DNA of 64,000 bases from Tranquillimonas rosea (GCF_900111315.1 NZ_FOGU01000013.1:1-64000); one strand, 5' to 3'; counted from the stretch's first letter, positions 52,381-61,708 are shown. The notes: generated from the letters alone by a model not told the origin. Numbers and translations are program-made.

Positions 52381-52402
52381 GGCGGGGCCCGCCGGCCCCG
52401 CC
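52381..52402 (-). terminator. Terminator of the malate synthase-glcG unit
   Basis: A 9-bp stem GGCGGGGCC/GGCCCCGCC with a 4-nt loop stands 18 bp after the glcG stop and is followed on the minus strand by TTT only. Strong stem, weak tail. Confidence 0.55.
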
Positions 52403-52420
52403 CGTTGATCACCTGGACAC

Positions 52421-52840
52421 TCAGCCCGCGGCGAAGGCGTCGAGCCCGCCCTGGGCGACCTCCATGTCCTGATCCGGCGTGCCCGACGACACGCCGATGC
52501 CGCCCACGACTTCTCCGTCGACGACCACCGGAAGGCCACCGGGGACGACCATCAGACGGCCGCCGATGGCCGAACCGATCCCGTAGGCGGGCTTGCCCGG
52601 CTGGCTGGCCGCGCCGTATTCATGCGTCGCCTTCTTGGCCGCGCTGGCGGTATAGCTCTTGTCGATGGCGATGGTGATCGAGGTCACCTTGCCGCCGTCC
52701 ATCCGCTCGAACGCCACGAGGTTGCCGCCCTCGTCGGTGATGGCGATGCACATCGGAACGCCGATCTCCCGCGCCTTCGCTGCGGCACCGGCGATCAGCG
52801 CCCGCGCGTCGTCGGAATCCAGTCTCTTGATGGTCAGCAT
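52421..52840 (-). CDS. glcG: GlcG/HbpS-like heme-binding family protein
   Basis: A 139-aa protein of the GlcG/HbpS (DUF336) family: ARALIAGAAAKAREIGVPMC, AITDEGGNLVAFERMDGG, KSYTASAAKKATHEYG, then GGLPVVVDGEVVGGIGVSSG. GlcG accompanies glycolate oxidase or malate synthase in many bacteria; its exact role is not settled. GAAGGAG inside the end of the malate synthase gene precedes the ATG, and the two genes are one base apart, so they are co-translated. The pairing with malate synthase G is why the symbol is used. Confidence 0.85.
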   Translation of the reverse strand: MLTIKRLDSDDARALIAGAAAKAREIGVPMCIAITDEGGNLVAFERMDGGKVTSITIAIDKSYTASAAKKATHEYGAASQPGKPAYGIGSAIGGRLMVVPGGLPVVVDGEVVGGIGVSSGTPDQDMEVAQGGLDAFAAG

Positions 52841-52841
52841 A

Positions 52842-54989
52842 TCAGCTCTCCTTCGCTTTGGCTTCACGGCGGTACTTGTGCAGGAGCGGTTCGGTATAGC
52901 CCGAGGGTTGCTTCGCGCCCTCGATGATCAGAGCCCGCGCGGCCCGGAAGGCCGGCCCGTCGAACCCCGGCGCCATCGGCTCGTAGGCGGGATCGCCGGC
53001 GTTCTGGGCGTCGACCTTGGCCGCCATCCGCTGCAGCGCCTCGTCCACCTCGTCCTCGGTGATGACGCCGTGCATCAGCCAGTTCGTCAGCAGCTGCGAC
53101 GAGATCCGAAGCGTCGCCCGGTCCTCCATCAGCGCGACATCGTTGATGTCGGGCACCTTGGAGCAGCCGATGCCCTGACCGACCCAGCGCACCACATAGC
53201 CGAGGATCGACTGCGCGCTGTCGTCGAGCGCGCGGCGCACCTGCGCCGACTCCATGTTGCGCCCACCCAGAAGCGGCGGCGTCAGGAGCGTCTCCAGCGA
53301 GGCCGGGTCGCGACCCATCAGTTCTTTCTGACGGGCGGCGACATCGACCATGTGATAGTGCATGGCGTGCAGCGTGGCGGCTGTCGGCGACGGAACCCAG
53401 GCGGTGTTGGCCCCCGCCTTGAGCTGGCCGATCTTGGCCTCGAGCATCTCGGCCATCTCTTCGGGCTTGGCCCACATGCCCTTGCCGATCTGGCCGCGCC
53501 CGGCAAGCCCGGCGGCGAGGCCGGCGTCGACGTTGCCGTCCTCGTACGCGGCCAGCCATCCGGCGCCCTTCATCTCGTCCTTCGGGATGACCGGACCGGC
53601 CTTCATCACGCTGTGGATCTCGTCGCCCGTGCGGTCGAGGAAGCCGGTATTGATGAACACCAGACGATCGCTGACCTCGTTCATGCAGGCCGAGAGGTTG
53701 GCCGAGGTGCGCCGTTCCTCGTCCATCACGCCGAGCTTCACGGTGTTCCGGTCGAGCCCGAGGATGTCCTCGACTCGCGCATAGAGCGTCTCGGCGAAGG
53801 CGACCTCTTCGGGACCGTGCATCTTGGGCTTCACCACATAGACCGAGCCGGCCTCCGAGTTCCTCGGACCATCGGTCTTGGCGAGGTCGTGCATCGCGCA
53901 GGCGACCGTGACGGCGGCGTCGAGCATGCCTTCCGGCGTCTCTTCGCCGTCCAGCGTGACCGCGTCGGTGGTCATCAGGTGGCCCACGTTGCGCACCAGC
54001 ATCAGGGCCCGGCCGCGCGCACGGATCGTCCCGCCGTCGGGCGCGTCATAGGTGGTGTCGGGCGCCAGTTCGCGGGTGACCGTCTCGCCACCCTTGTCGA
54101 ACGTCTCCTTCAGGTCGCCGCGCATCAGGCCCAGCCAGTTGGCGTAGGCCAAGCACTTGTCCTCGGCATCGACCGTCGCGACGCTGTCCTCGCAATCCAT
54201 GATCGCGGTCAGCGCGGATTCGAGCCGGATGTCCGAAATGCCGGCCGGGTCCTCTCCGCCGATGCGCGAGGTGGCGTCCACCACGACTTCCAGCAGAAGC
54301 CCGTTCCTGGTCAGCAGCACGCGCAGCACGTCGCCGTCGCGACGAACGCCCGCGAACGCCTCGGGCGCGGCAAGAGCCACCGGCCCCGACGCCGTCTCGA
54401 GCACCAGCCCGCCGTCCTCGACCGCAAGGCGGGTGACGTCGCCCCAGACCGCACCGTCGAGCGGCACGACCGCATCGAGATGCGCCTTGGCCCGCGCGAC
54501 GACCTCGGCCCCGCGTTTGGGATCGTATCCCGGCTCCGACGCCGTGCCCGGCACGGCATCCGTTCCATAGAGCGCGTCGTAGAGGCTGCCCCAGCGGGCG
54601 TTCGCCGCGTTCAGCGCGAAACGGGCGTTCGTCACCGGCACCACCAGTTGCGGCCCGGCTATGCTGGCGATCTCGGGATCGACGCCGCGGGTCGTCACAC
54701 GCACCCGCTCGGGCGGATCGACGAGGTAGCAGATCTCGCGCAGGAACTTCTCGTAGGCGCCGACATCGATGTCCGCGCCGTGGCTGGCGTGCCACTTGTC
54801 CAGCTCGGCCTGTATCTTGTCGCGCACCTCGAGAAGGCGGCGGTTCTCGGGCATCAGGTCACGCAGAAGCGCGGCGTATCCCTGCCAGAACGAGTCGGCG
54901 GTGACACCGCCGGTCAGGATTTCGTCTTCGATCAGCCTGGCCAAAGGTGCGGCGACCTTCAGCCCGTGGCGTTCAACAGTCTCGGTCAT
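52842..54989 (-). CDS. glcB: Malate synthase G
   Basis: A 715-aa cytoplasmic enzyme condensing glyoxylate with acetyl-CoA to malate; length is that of isoform G (about 720 aa). It has the N-terminal clasp, a TIM barrel and C-terminal plug. Conserved stretches are ALNAANARWGSLYDALYGTD (about 127-146), DIRLESALTAIMDCEDSVAT, LMLVRNVGHLMTTDAV, FINTGFLDRTGDEIHSVMKA and GRGQIGKGMWAKPEEM. The start at 54989 begins MTETVERHGLKVAAPL; the frame upstream runs antisense through the IclR gene and is not coding. It is divergent from an IclR regulator and followed by glcG, so it belongs to a glyoxylate-using unit. Confidence 0.95.
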   Translation of the reverse strand: MTETVERHGLKVAAPLARLIEDEILTGGVTADSFWQGYAALLRDLMPENRRLLEVRDKIQAELDKWHASHGADIDVGAYEKFLREICYLVDPPERVRVTTRGVDPEIASIAGPQLVVPVTNARFALNAANARWGSLYDALYGTDAVPGTASEPGYDPKRGAEVVARAKAHLDAVVPLDGAVWGDVTRLAVEDGGLVLETASGPVALAAPEAFAGVRRDGDVLRVLLTRNGLLLEVVVDATSRIGGEDPAGISDIRLESALTAIMDCEDSVATVDAEDKCLAYANWLGLMRGDLKETFDKGGETVTRELAPDTTYDAPDGGTIRARGRALMLVRNVGHLMTTDAVTLDGEETPEGMLDAAVTVACAMHDLAKTDGPRNSEAGSVYVVKPKMHGPEEVAFAETLYARVEDILGLDRNTVKLGVMDEERRTSANLSACMNEVSDRLVFINTGFLDRTGDEIHSVMKAGPVIPKDEMKGAGWLAAYEDGNVDAGLAAGLAGRGQIGKGMWAKPEEMAEMLEAKIGQLKAGANTAWVPSPTAATLHAMHYHMVDVAARQKELMGRDPASLETLLTPPLLGGRNMESAQVRRALDDSAQSILGYVVRWVGQGIGCSKVPDINDVALMEDRATLRISSQLLTNWLMHGVITEDEVDEALQRMAAKVDAQNAGDPAYEPMAPGFDGPAFRAARALIIEGAKQPSGYTEPLLHKYRREAKAKES

Positions 54990-55054
54990 GGTCTGTCCTC
55001 CTGGCGCGGTGTCTAGCCTTAACGCGCGCGCTTGCGCAGTGGATGCGCTTATGT

Positions 55055-55071
55055 TTTCCACGATGCGGAAA
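55055..55071. promoter_or_regulatory. Candidate IclR-regulator site
   Basis: TTTCC (55055-55059) and GGAAA (55067-55071) form an inverted repeat with 7-bp spacing in the 91-bp gap between the divergent malate synthase and IclR genes. It is short and its arm order is opposite to the E. coli IclR consensus, so support is weak. Confidence 0.3.
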
Positions 55072-55080
55072 GGTTCGTCC

Positions 55081-55842
55081 ATGGCCGGAGAGACAGTCCA
55101 GTCCGTCGCCCGTGCGCTGACGCTGCTGCGGCTGCTGGCCCACAGCGGCGACGGCGCCCGCGTGTCCGACCTCGCGCGGGATTGCGGGCTGGCGATCTCG
55201 ACCACGCACCGGCTGCTCACGACGCTCCAGGCCGAGGGCTTTGCCCTGTGCGATCCGACTTCCGGCCTGTGGCATGTCGGGCAGGAGGCGCACTCCACCG
55301 GGCTGGCCTTCGGACGGCGGCACAGCCTGGCCGGCCCCGCCCTGCCGCACCTGCGCCAGCTGCGGGACGCCACGCGCGAGACGGCGAATGTCGGCGTGAT
55401 GCGCGACGGATGGCTGGTCAACGTGGGCCAGGTGGAAAGCCGCGAGATCATGCGCGCCATCGCCGCCCCCGGCGCGCGCGTTCCCGCCACGTCCTCGGGC
55501 ATGGGAAAGGCGATCCTGTCGACATGGCCGGACGACGCGATCGAGGCGCATGTCGCGCGGCACGGCCTGCCACGCCTGACGGGGCAGAGCCGCCTGCGCC
55601 TGCGCGATCTGATGGACGACCTGCACCGGGCCCGCACGCAGGGCTGGGCACTGGACGACGAAGAGCACGCCCGCGGCCTGCGCTGCATCGCCGCTCCGGT
55701 CCTGGGCCAGGCAGGCGAGGCCGTTGGCGCGCTCTCGATCTCGGGCCTGACGCAGCGGCTGCCGGATGCCCGGATTCCGACCGTGGGCGCGGACGTGCGG
55801 CAGGCGGCGCGCGATCTAGGGGAAAGATTGTCGGGCACCTGA
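55081..55842 (+). CDS. IclR-family transcriptional regulator
   Basis: A 253-aa regulator. The winged helix-turn-helix is at about 5-65 ([20 protein letters not shown], then [20 protein letters not shown]). The GAF-like effector domain follows, with [20 protein letters not shown] and [20 protein letters not shown] (the family's Glu/Cys region). GGAAAGG 8 nt upstream supports the ATG at 55081. Divergent orientation makes it the likely regulator of malate synthase G and glcG; glyoxylate is a known effector of IclR proteins and a plausible ligand. Confidence 0.9.
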   Translation: MAGETVQSVARALTLLRLLAHSGDGARVSDLARDCGLAISTTHRLLTTLQAEGFALCDPTSGLWHVGQEAHSTGLAFGRRHSLAGPALPHLRQLRDATRETANVGVMRDGWLVNVGQVESREIMRAIAAPGARVPATSSGMGKAILSTWPDDAIEAHVARHGLPRLTGQSRLRLRDLMDDLHRARTQGWALDDEEHARGLRCIAAPVLGQAGEAVGALSISGLTQRLPDARIPTVGADVRQAARDLGERLSGT

Positions 55843-55948
55843 GACACCCGCGAATTGCCCGACGCTGCCGTCCGTGGAATGCTCGAATTACGCGCACTTG
55901 GCGGGCGTGAACCCCGTCAGGGCTGGCGCGATCAAGGGAGGAGATACC

Positions 55949-57184
55949 ATGAGACACGCGATCATTCTCGCGCTTGCCGCCGGCGTGCCGGCGAGCGGCT
56001 TCGCGCAGGACACTGCCCCGGACGGGCCGGCGATGAGCTATGGCCAGCGCCCGGCCTACCTCGCCGACAAGCTCGAGGACGGAGAGCTGAAGGACACGCT
56101 CGAGGCCTGCCTGGGCCAGTCGCCAGAGCGCACGGATTTCTCGGTTGGCCATCGCGGCGCCCCGCTGATGTTTCCCGAGCACACCGTGCAGTCGAACCGG
56201 GCCGCCGCGCGACAGGGGGCCGGCATCCTCGAATGCGACGTGACCTTCACCAAGGACAAGGAGCTGGTCTGCCGCCACGCGCAGAACGACCTGCACACCA
56301 CGACCAACATCCTCACGACCGACCTGGCCGAAAAGTGCACTCAGCCCTTCGAGCCGGCCTCGGGCGACACCGAGGCCAGCGCCGAATGCCGCACCTCGGA
56401 CCTGACGCTGGAGGAGTTCCGCACGCTCGAGCCCAAGATGGACTCCTCCGACCCCACCGCCGAGACGGCCGAAGCCTACCAGGGCGGCGTCGCGCCGTTC
56501 CGGACGACCGCATTCGCCGACGGGGCCGACCTGATGACCCACTCCGAGTCGATCGAGTTGTTCCGCTCTCTCGGGGCCAAGTTCACGCCCGAGCTCAAGG
56601 CGCCCTCGGTCGAGATGCCGTTCGACGGCATGACGCAGGAGGACTATGCCCAGAAGCTGATCGACGAGTACAAGGCGGCCGATGTTCCGCCCGAGGATGT
56701 CTGGCCGCAGAGCTTCAACCTCAGCGATGTCCGCTACTGGATCGACAACACCGAGTATGGCGGGCAAGCCGTCTATCTGGACGACCGCTACGAGGCCGAG
56801 GATGAGGACGAGGGCCTGATCGACCCGACCGATCCCGAAACCTTCAAGCCGACGATGCAGGAACTCGCCGATATGGGCGTGAACTACATCGCGCCGCCGA
56901 TCTGGATGCTGATCACACTGGACGACGCGGGCGAGATCGTGCCCTCGGCATATGCGCAAGAGGCGAAGGATGCCGGGCTCGAGATCATCGCGTGGTCGCT
57001 GGAACGCTCGGGACCGCTGGCCGAGGGTGGCGGCTGGTACTTCCAGTCGGTGAACGACACCATCGACAGTGACGCTGATTACCTGACCGTGCTCGACGTG
57101 CTGGCGCAGGACGTGGGCATCGCCGGCATGTTCTCGGACTGGCCGGCCACGGTGACGTTCTACGCGAACTGCAAGGGTCTCTGA
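55949..57184 (+). CDS. Secreted glycerophosphodiester phosphodiesterase (GlpQ-like)
   Basis: A 411-aa periplasmic or extracellular enzyme that would split glycerophosphodiesters into glycerol-3-phosphate and the head-group alcohol (choline, ethanolamine and others). Signal peptide at about 1-20 (ending SGFAQ). Active-site residues are present: H68-R69 in [15 protein letters not shown]77, E95 and D97 in LECDVTFT, and H110 in VCRHAQ. Long acidic insertions (for example [13 protein letters not shown]) give a strongly negative surface. GGGAGGAG precedes the ATG. It follows the IclR gene after about 100 bp and converges on the HAD-IIA gene. It could feed the betaine/choline-type importer. Confidence 0.88.
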   Translation: MRHAIILALAAGVPASGFAQDTAPDGPAMSYGQRPAYLADKLEDGELKDTLEACLGQSPERTDFSVGHRGAPLMFPEHTVQSNRAAARQGAGILECDVTFTKDKELVCRHAQNDLHTTTNILTTDLAEKCTQPFEPASGDTEASAECRTSDLTLEEFRTLEPKMDSSDPTAETAEAYQGGVAPFRTTAFADGADLMTHSESIELFRSLGAKFTPELKAPSVEMPFDGMTQEDYAQKLIDEYKAADVPPEDVWPQSFNLSDVRYWIDNTEYGGQAVYLDDRYEAEDEDEGLIDPTDPETFKPTMQELADMGVNYIAPPIWMLITLDDAGEIVPSAYAQEAKDAGLEIIAWSLERSGPLAEGGGWYFQSVNDTIDSDADYLTVLDVLAQDVGIAGMFSDWPATVTFYANCKGL

Positions 57185-57191
57185 CCCGGCC

Positions 57192-57218
57192 TCCGCGGCG
57201 GAGCCGATCCGCCGCGGA
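57192..57218. terminator. Hairpin between convergent phosphodiesterase and HAD genes
   Basis: A perfect 11-bp stem TCCGCGGCGGA/TCCGCCGCGGA with a 5-nt loop fills the 36-bp gap between the two stop codons. No T-run; likely a shared end structure. Confidence 0.5.
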
Positions 57219-57220
57219 CC

Positions 57221-58135
57221 TCAGATGCCGCCGATGACGAAGTCGGGGACGATTTCAGACCGGCGGATTGCCTCGGCCGCGTCGAGTTTGGCGAGAGAGC
57301 CGTGATCCGTCACCAGCGCCGTCGCGAACCCCATCGCGCGACCGCCGAGGATATCGGTATGCAGCGTGTCCCCGACCATCAGCACGCGCTCGGGCGCGGG
57401 CGGATCGGCGCAGCGGGCCAGTGCCAGATCGAATATCTCGGGGAACGGCTTGCCGAAGAAGCGGACGGACATGCCCGTCGCATCGATGAGCCGATGGGCG
57501 AAGAATCCCGGCTCTCGCGACAGGCCATCCTCGCGCGGGGCGACGATGTCGGGATTCCCGACGCAGACCGGGCGGGGCCGCTGGCGCAGCGACGCCTCCA
57601 GCATCGCCTGCCGCGTCTCGGTCCACCCCTCTGACCCGATAAGAAGGAAGCCGTCGACCGCGTCGTAGATGGCACGGTCTTCGGCGAGAAAGCACGCATC
57701 TATCCCGCCGAGCCCCTCGGTCCCGTCGGCCGAGCCCAGCATCAGGCCCCACCGCCGGGGGGCGGCCTGCGCCAGGTGGGCCAGCAGCGCCTCGCGGCTG
57801 GTCGCGACCTCATCCGGCGCGAAATCGAAGCCCAGGCGCCGGTACCGGTCCATCATCCGCCGCTTCGGATAGCCGGCGGAATTCGACACCACCATCACCG
57901 CCTTGCCGGCCTGCCGGAGCGCGGCGATGCATGCGGCTGCGCCCGCGATCGGCGTTTCGCCCACGTTCAGCACCCCATAGGCATCGAGCAGCACGAGATC
58001 GAACGGCGCCGCCACCTCGGCCAGTGACGACGCCGTCGTCCAGTCGGTCCCGAACCGCGCCGCGGGCAGGCGGTGACGCACCGCGAGATACGACTCGAAG
58101 GCCGCGTCGGACTCCGCCAGCAGCGTCTCGGTCAC
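57221..58135 (-). CDS. HAD-superfamily class IIA phosphatase (NagD/TIGR01459-like)
   Basis: A 304-aa phosphatase. Motif I appears as LVLLDAYGVLNVGETPIAG, where the second Asp of DxD is Tyr-flanked (DAYGVL), as in the TIGR01459 group; motif II is VMVVSNSAGYPKRRM, the Lys lies in FFGKPFPEIFDLAL and motif IV is VLMVGDTLHTDILGGRAMGF. The cap sits between motifs II and III (class II). The GTG start at 58135 overlaps the permease stop as GTGA. Being the last gene of the Phn-type importer operon, it may hydrolyse the imported phosphate ester in the cytoplasm. Confidence 0.83.
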   Translation of the reverse strand: MTETLLAESDAAFESYLAVRHRLPAARFGTDWTTASSLAEVAAPFDLVLLDAYGVLNVGETPIAGAAACIAALRQAGKAVMVVSNSAGYPKRRMMDRYRRLGFDFAPDEVATSREALLAHLAQAAPRRWGLMLGSADGTEGLGGIDACFLAEDRAIYDAVDGFLLIGSEGWTETRQAMLEASLRQRPRPVCVGNPDIVAPREDGLSREPGFFAHRLIDATGMSVRFFGKPFPEIFDLALARCADPPAPERVLMVGDTLHTDILGGRAMGFATALVTDHGSLAKLDAAEAIRRSEIVPDFVIGGI

Positions 58136-58941
58136 AGGATCCGGCGACGCAGGAAGGCCGACACGATCTCGCCCAGGATCACGAGGCCCAGGATCGCCAG
58201 GAGGACCGTCGCCGCCTCGGGCCAGTTGAAGGTGTCGATGGCGCCCTGCAGGATCAGGCCGATCCCGCCCGCGCCGACAAGGCCCAGAACGGTGGATTCC
58301 CGCAGGTTGATGTCCCAGCGCAGGATCGACACGGCCCAGAAGGTCGGCATCACCTGGGGCACGATGGCATAGGCGATGACCTTGAACCGCGACGCGCCGG
58401 TCGCTTCCAGCGCCTCGACCGGGCGCTTGTCGATCTCTTCGATCGCCTCGCCCAGCAGCTTGCCGATGAACCCGATCGAACGGAACATGATCGCCACGAT
58501 CCCCGCGACGACCCCGGGCCCGAAGATCGCCACGAACAGCAGCGCCCAGATGATCGTGTTGACCGACCGCGAAGTCACGAGGATCAGCCGCCCCAGCCAC
58601 AGTGTCGCGCGGTTCGGCGTGGTGTTCTGCGCCGCCAGGTAGGCGACGGGCAGCGACATCAGCACGGCGAACGCGGTGGCGAAGGTGGCGATGTTCACCG
58701 TCTCCCACAGCACCCTCAGGATGTTGCCGAGATTGGTGGGATCGGGCGGATACATCCGCTTGAACAGGTCGCCCATCTGGCCCGGCGCATCCCAGACCCA
58801 CGCCCAGATCACCTCGATCGAGCCGAAGGACCACGCGATCGCAAGCGCGCAGACGGCGAAGACGGCAAAGCGCTGCATCTTCTGCTTCGACGAGAAACGG
58901 GACCAGTCCTCCCGTCCGAACTGTTCGGAAATGCTGGTCAT
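58132..58941 (-). CDS. phnE: Phosphonate-type ABC transporter permease (second PhnE)
   Basis: A 269-aa permease with about six TM segments. The cytoplasmic loop [20 protein letters not shown] and the C-terminal [20 protein letters not shown] are conserved in PhnE proteins. It overlaps the preceding permease gene (ATGA) and the HAD gene (GTGA). Two PhnE subunits form a heterodimer channel, as in several alphaproteobacterial phosphonate or phosphite systems. No phosphonate-lyase genes (phnG-M) are in view, so a phosphate ester may be the real cargo. Confidence 0.88.
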   Translation of the reverse strand: MTSISEQFGREDWSRFSSKQKMQRFAVFAVCALAIAWSFGSIEVIWAWVWDAPGQMGDLFKRMYPPDPTNLGNILRVLWETVNIATFATAFAVLMSLPVAYLAAQNTTPNRATLWLGRLILVTSRSVNTIIWALLFVAIFGPGVVAGIVAIMFRSIGFIGKLLGEAIEEIDKRPVEALEATGASRFKVIAYAIVPQVMPTFWAVSILRWDINLRESTVLGLVGAGGIGLILQGAIDTFNWPEAATVLLAILGLVILGEIVSAFLRRRIL

Positions 58942-59732
58942 CCGACACGCTTTCTGATCTGTCCGCTGATTCCCTCGGACACGAGGATCACACCGACGAT
59001 GACGATGGTGATGGCCAGGGCGAAGTCGTAGTCGTACCGCCCGAACGCGTTGGCGAGGGTCGCGCCGATTCCGCCCGCGCCCACGATGCCGACAACCGCC
59101 GAGGCCCGCAGGTTTGAGTCGAGCTGATAGATCGACAGGCCGATCTGGCGCGGCATGATCTGCGGGAAGATCGCGTAGAACAGGGTCGAGAAATACGGCG
59201 CCCCGGCCGCGCGCATCGCCTCGACCTGGCCGAAGTCGATCTCTTCGATCCGCTCGGCCAGCATCTTGGCGACGAACCCGATGGAATAGACGATGAGCGT
59301 GAGAACCCCCGCGAAGGGACCGAAGCCGACTGCCTTGACGAAGATGATCGCGACGATCACCGGGTGGAAGCTGCGCGCGACGATGATGATCGCTCGGCCG
59401 AGGTAGTAGACCGGCAGCACCGCCACGTTGCGTGCCGCCATGAAGGCGATCGGGATCGACAGCGCGACGCCGCCGGTGGTGGCCAGGATCGCGATCTTGA
59501 GGCTTTCGAGGAAGCCGTCGATCAGCAGTTCGCTCCGCTCGAAGCTCGGCGGAAAGGCCCCGCCGAAGATCCGGCCCGCCCGCCCCACGCCGTCGGCGAC
59601 GCGGCCCCAGTCGATCGGCAGCGTGCCCCCGACCCACAGGAAATACCCGAGCGCGAAGATGTAGAGCCCCCAGCGCAGCACCGGGTTCGCGATGAACGGC
59701 GGCTTGCGCCAGGTATCGGGGTGCTCGCTCAT
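58938..59732 (-). CDS. phnE: Phosphonate-type ABC transporter permease (first PhnE)
   Basis: A 264-aa permease with about six TM segments. Conserved parts are AMRAAGAPYFSTLFYAIFPQ, the cytoplasmic coupling loop, and ASAVVGIVGAGGIGATLANA near the C-terminus. The ATG overlaps the ATPase stop (ATGA). It partners with the second PhnE encoded directly after it. Confidence 0.88.
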   Translation of the reverse strand: MSEHPDTWRKPPFIANPVLRWGLYIFALGYFLWVGGTLPIDWGRVADGVGRAGRIFGGAFPPSFERSELLIDGFLESLKIAILATTGGVALSIPIAFMAARNVAVLPVYYLGRAIIIVARSFHPVIVAIIFVKAVGFGPFAGVLTLIVYSIGFVAKMLAERIEEIDFGQVEAMRAAGAPYFSTLFYAIFPQIMPRQIGLSIYQLDSNLRASAVVGIVGAGGIGATLANAFGRYDYDFALAITIVIVGVILVSEGISGQIRKRVG

Positions 59733-60505
59733 GACGCTTCCCTCAGATCCTCGCTCCGGTCCGCGTGCGGGCTGCCGGAATAGATCCGGTCCATGGCCTC
59801 CTGATCGAGCTTGTCGGGAAGATCGTCGAAAATGATCCGGCCATACCGCATCCCGACGATGCGGTCGGTGTAGATCTTCGCCTCGCTGGTGTTGTGGATG
59901 TTGATCAGCACCGGCAGCTTCAGCTCGCCCGCGAGATCTTGCAGCAGGCCCATGATCTGCTCGGACGTCTTGGGGTCGAGCGAGGCCGTCGGCTCGTCCG
60001 CCAGCAGAATCTCGGGGTCCTGCATCAGCGCGCGCACCACGCCGACGCGCTGGCGCTCGCCGCCCGACAACTGGTCGGCGCGGGTATTGGCGTAGTGGGC
60101 GATGCCGACGCGCTCCATCAACTCATACGCGCGGCGGATGTCCTGCTTGGGATAGCGGCGCATCACCGCAGCCCAGGTCGAGATATAGCCGAGGCGCCCG
60201 GACTGGACGTTCTCCATCACCGTGAGACGGTCGACGAGGTTGAACCCCTGGAACACCATCCCGATGTTGCGTCGCGCCTCGCGCAGCTTGCGGCCATGCA
60301 GCGCCGTCAGCTCCGTCCCGTTCAGCTCGATGCTGCCCGATGTGGGCTCCACCAGGCGGTTGATGCAGCGCAACAGCGTGCTCTTGCCCGCGCCGGACGA
60401 GCCGACGATGGCGACGACGCTTTCCCCCTCGATGGTGAGGCTCAGGTTCTTGAGGACCGGTTCGCCGCCGCCGTAACGTTTGACGAGGTCGGTAATCTTC
60501 AGCAT
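59729..60505 (-). CDS. phnC: Phosphonate-type ABC transporter ATP-binding protein
   Basis: A 258-aa ATPase of the PhnC family. Walker A is GSSGAGKST, the Q-loop IGMVFQGFNLVDRLTVMENV, signature LSGGERQRVGVVRALMQD, Walker B ILLADEPTASLDP and H-loop VLINIHNTSEA, the NIHN form being typical of PhnC. It energises the two PhnE permeases. The start at 60505 follows the binding-protein gene with a small hairpin in the 58-bp gap. Confidence 0.9.
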   Translation of the reverse strand: MLKITDLVKRYGGGEPVLKNLSLTIEGESVVAIVGSSGAGKSTLLRCINRLVEPTSGSIELNGTELTALHGRKLREARRNIGMVFQGFNLVDRLTVMENVQSGRLGYISTWAAVMRRYPKQDIRRAYELMERVGIAHYANTRADQLSGGERQRVGVVRALMQDPEILLADEPTASLDPKTSEQIMGLLQDLAGELKLPVLINIHNTSEAKIYTDRIVGMRYGRIIFDDLPDKLDQEAMDRIYSGSPHADRSEDLREAS

Positions 60506-60527
60506 GTGGATGGCTCCGTTGCGGGAA

Positions 60528-60545
60528 CGGCCGCCACTGCGGCCG
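60528..60545 (-). other. Intercistronic hairpin after the PhnD-like gene
   Basis: A 7-bp stem CGGCCGC/GCGGCCG with loop CACT lies between the binding-protein stop (60564) and the PhnC start (60505). It has no T-run and matches the placement of hairpins after the three other first-gene binding proteins in this window. Confidence 0.5.
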
Positions 60546-60563
60546 CCCCCTGGATCACTGGAC

Positions 60564-61547
60564 TTATTCCGCGGCGAGACCCTCGGGCGTGTACTCGACG
60601 CCGTTGGCCTTCTGGATCTGGCGGATCACCTTCCACTGGTCCTTGTAGGTGATGGGGATGAACTTGCTGACCCCGGCGAACTCCTCTCCCAGGGCCGTGC
60701 CTTCGAAGTCAAAGCTGAAGAACGCCTCCTCGATCTTTTCCTTCAGCTCGGGCGCGAGGTCGTGCGCATAGGCATAGGAGGTCGTCGGGAACGGATCGCT
60801 CTCCCAGACGATGCGGACGTTCTCGGGATCGTAGAGGTCGCGCTCGGCCATCCGCTCGACCACTTCGGACGCCACCGGCGCCGCGTCGTAGTCGCCGGCG
60901 ACCACGCCCAGCATCGACTGGTCGTGCGAGCCGGAATAGGTCACCTCGTAATCCTCGCCCGGCACGGCGCCCATCTCGGGGAACAGCGCACGGGGCGCCT
61001 GGTTGCCCGAGTTCGACGTGGGCGAGGTGTGCGCGACACGCTTGCCGGCCAGGTCGGACACGTCCTGGATGTCGCTGTCGGCCTGCGTGTAGAGTTGCAG
61101 CGTATAGCCGAACCGGCCGTCATCCGCGCCCATGATGGCGAACGGCACGGCGCCGGCCAGGTTCACGGCGAACGGCGTGGGGCCGGTCGAGAAGCCCGCG
61201 ATGTGCAGGCGGCCCGAGCGCATCGCCTCGACTTCGGCCGAGTTCGACTGGACGGCGAAGAACTGCACGTCCTTTTCCGTCACCTCTTCGAGATGCTCGA
61301 TGAACGGGGTCCAGATGTCCTCGTAGATCGCCGGATCCTCGACCGGGGTGTAGGCGAACACCAGCGTGTCGGGATTGCGCAGCTCGCTCTCGTCCTCGGG
61401 CGCATCCGCGACGAGGTCGCCGTTCTCGTCGGTATACTGGCTGTCGAGCGCCGAGGTCTCGGCGCCGTCGTCCTGCGCGAAGGCCGTGCCCGCGGCCAGG
61501 GCGAACGCCGCGAACATCGTCGTTCCGAATGTCGTCTGTCTGAGCAT
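60564..61547 (-). CDS. phnD: Phosphonate/phosphate-ester-type ABC substrate-binding protein (PhnD-like)
   Basis: A 327-aa periplasmic protein. Signal peptide at about 1-24 (AAGTAFAQ), then an acidic segment of about 30 residues and the PhnD fold: DTLVFAYTPVEDPAIYEDIW, SGRLHIAGFSTGPTPFAVNL, GKRVAHTSPTSNSGNQAPRA and DYEVTYSGSHDQSMLGVVAG. The HTSPTSNSGNQAP loop contacts the phosphonate in PhnD relatives, so a phosphonate, phosphite or phosphate-monoester ligand is likely. GGAGGAGG precedes the ATG at 61547. It is the first gene of a five-gene operon and is divergent from a DeoR regulator gene. Confidence 0.88.
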   Translation of the reverse strand: MLRQTTFGTTMFAAFALAAGTAFAQDDGAETSALDSQYTDENGDLVADAPEDESELRNPDTLVFAYTPVEDPAIYEDIWTPFIEHLEEVTEKDVQFFAVQSNSAEVEAMRSGRLHIAGFSTGPTPFAVNLAGAVPFAIMGADDGRFGYTLQLYTQADSDIQDVSDLAGKRVAHTSPTSNSGNQAPRALFPEMGAVPGEDYEVTYSGSHDQSMLGVVAGDYDAAPVASEVVERMAERDLYDPENVRIVWESDPFPTTSYAYAHDLAPELKEKIEEAFFSFDFEGTALGEEFAGVSKFIPITYKDQWKVIRQIQKANGVEYTPEGLAAE

Positions 61548-61577
61548 TGTAGTGTCCTCCTCCCAGAGTCTGCGTAG

Positions 61578-61594
61578 CGGTCCCATCGGGACCG
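61578..61594. promoter_or_regulatory. Inverted repeat in the leader of the PhnD-like gene
   Basis: CGGTCCC (61578-61584) and GGGACCG (61588-61594) form a perfect 7-bp inverted repeat with a 3-bp centre, 31 bp before the binding-protein start and in the divergent gap with the DeoR gene. It could be a DeoR operator or a leader hairpin. Confidence 0.4.
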
Positions 61595-61708
61595 AAACCA
61601 CCGTGATACGACCACTGGGATTTGGGAAATGCAACAAAACTGTCATGGATATCTGCGATTCCCCGAATACAATCCTTCGAACCACCGCAGGACAGGGCAA
61701 ACCTCGAC

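Noticed and set aside
52659-55016. A 785-codon plus-strand open frame antisense to malate synthase G
   Set aside because: It mirrors the malate synthase codons and shows no recognisable domain or start signals.
54990-55847. N-terminal extension of malate synthase by about 290 codons
   Set aside because: That stretch is antisense to the IclR gene and rich in Arg and Ser; the family length and N-terminus fit the ATG at 54989.
61620-61660. A third copy of the DeoR-regulon motif near the PhnD-like promoter
   Set aside because: Only fragments (GGGAAA and a TGTCAT word) match and the order is not kept, so it was not counted with sites A and B.
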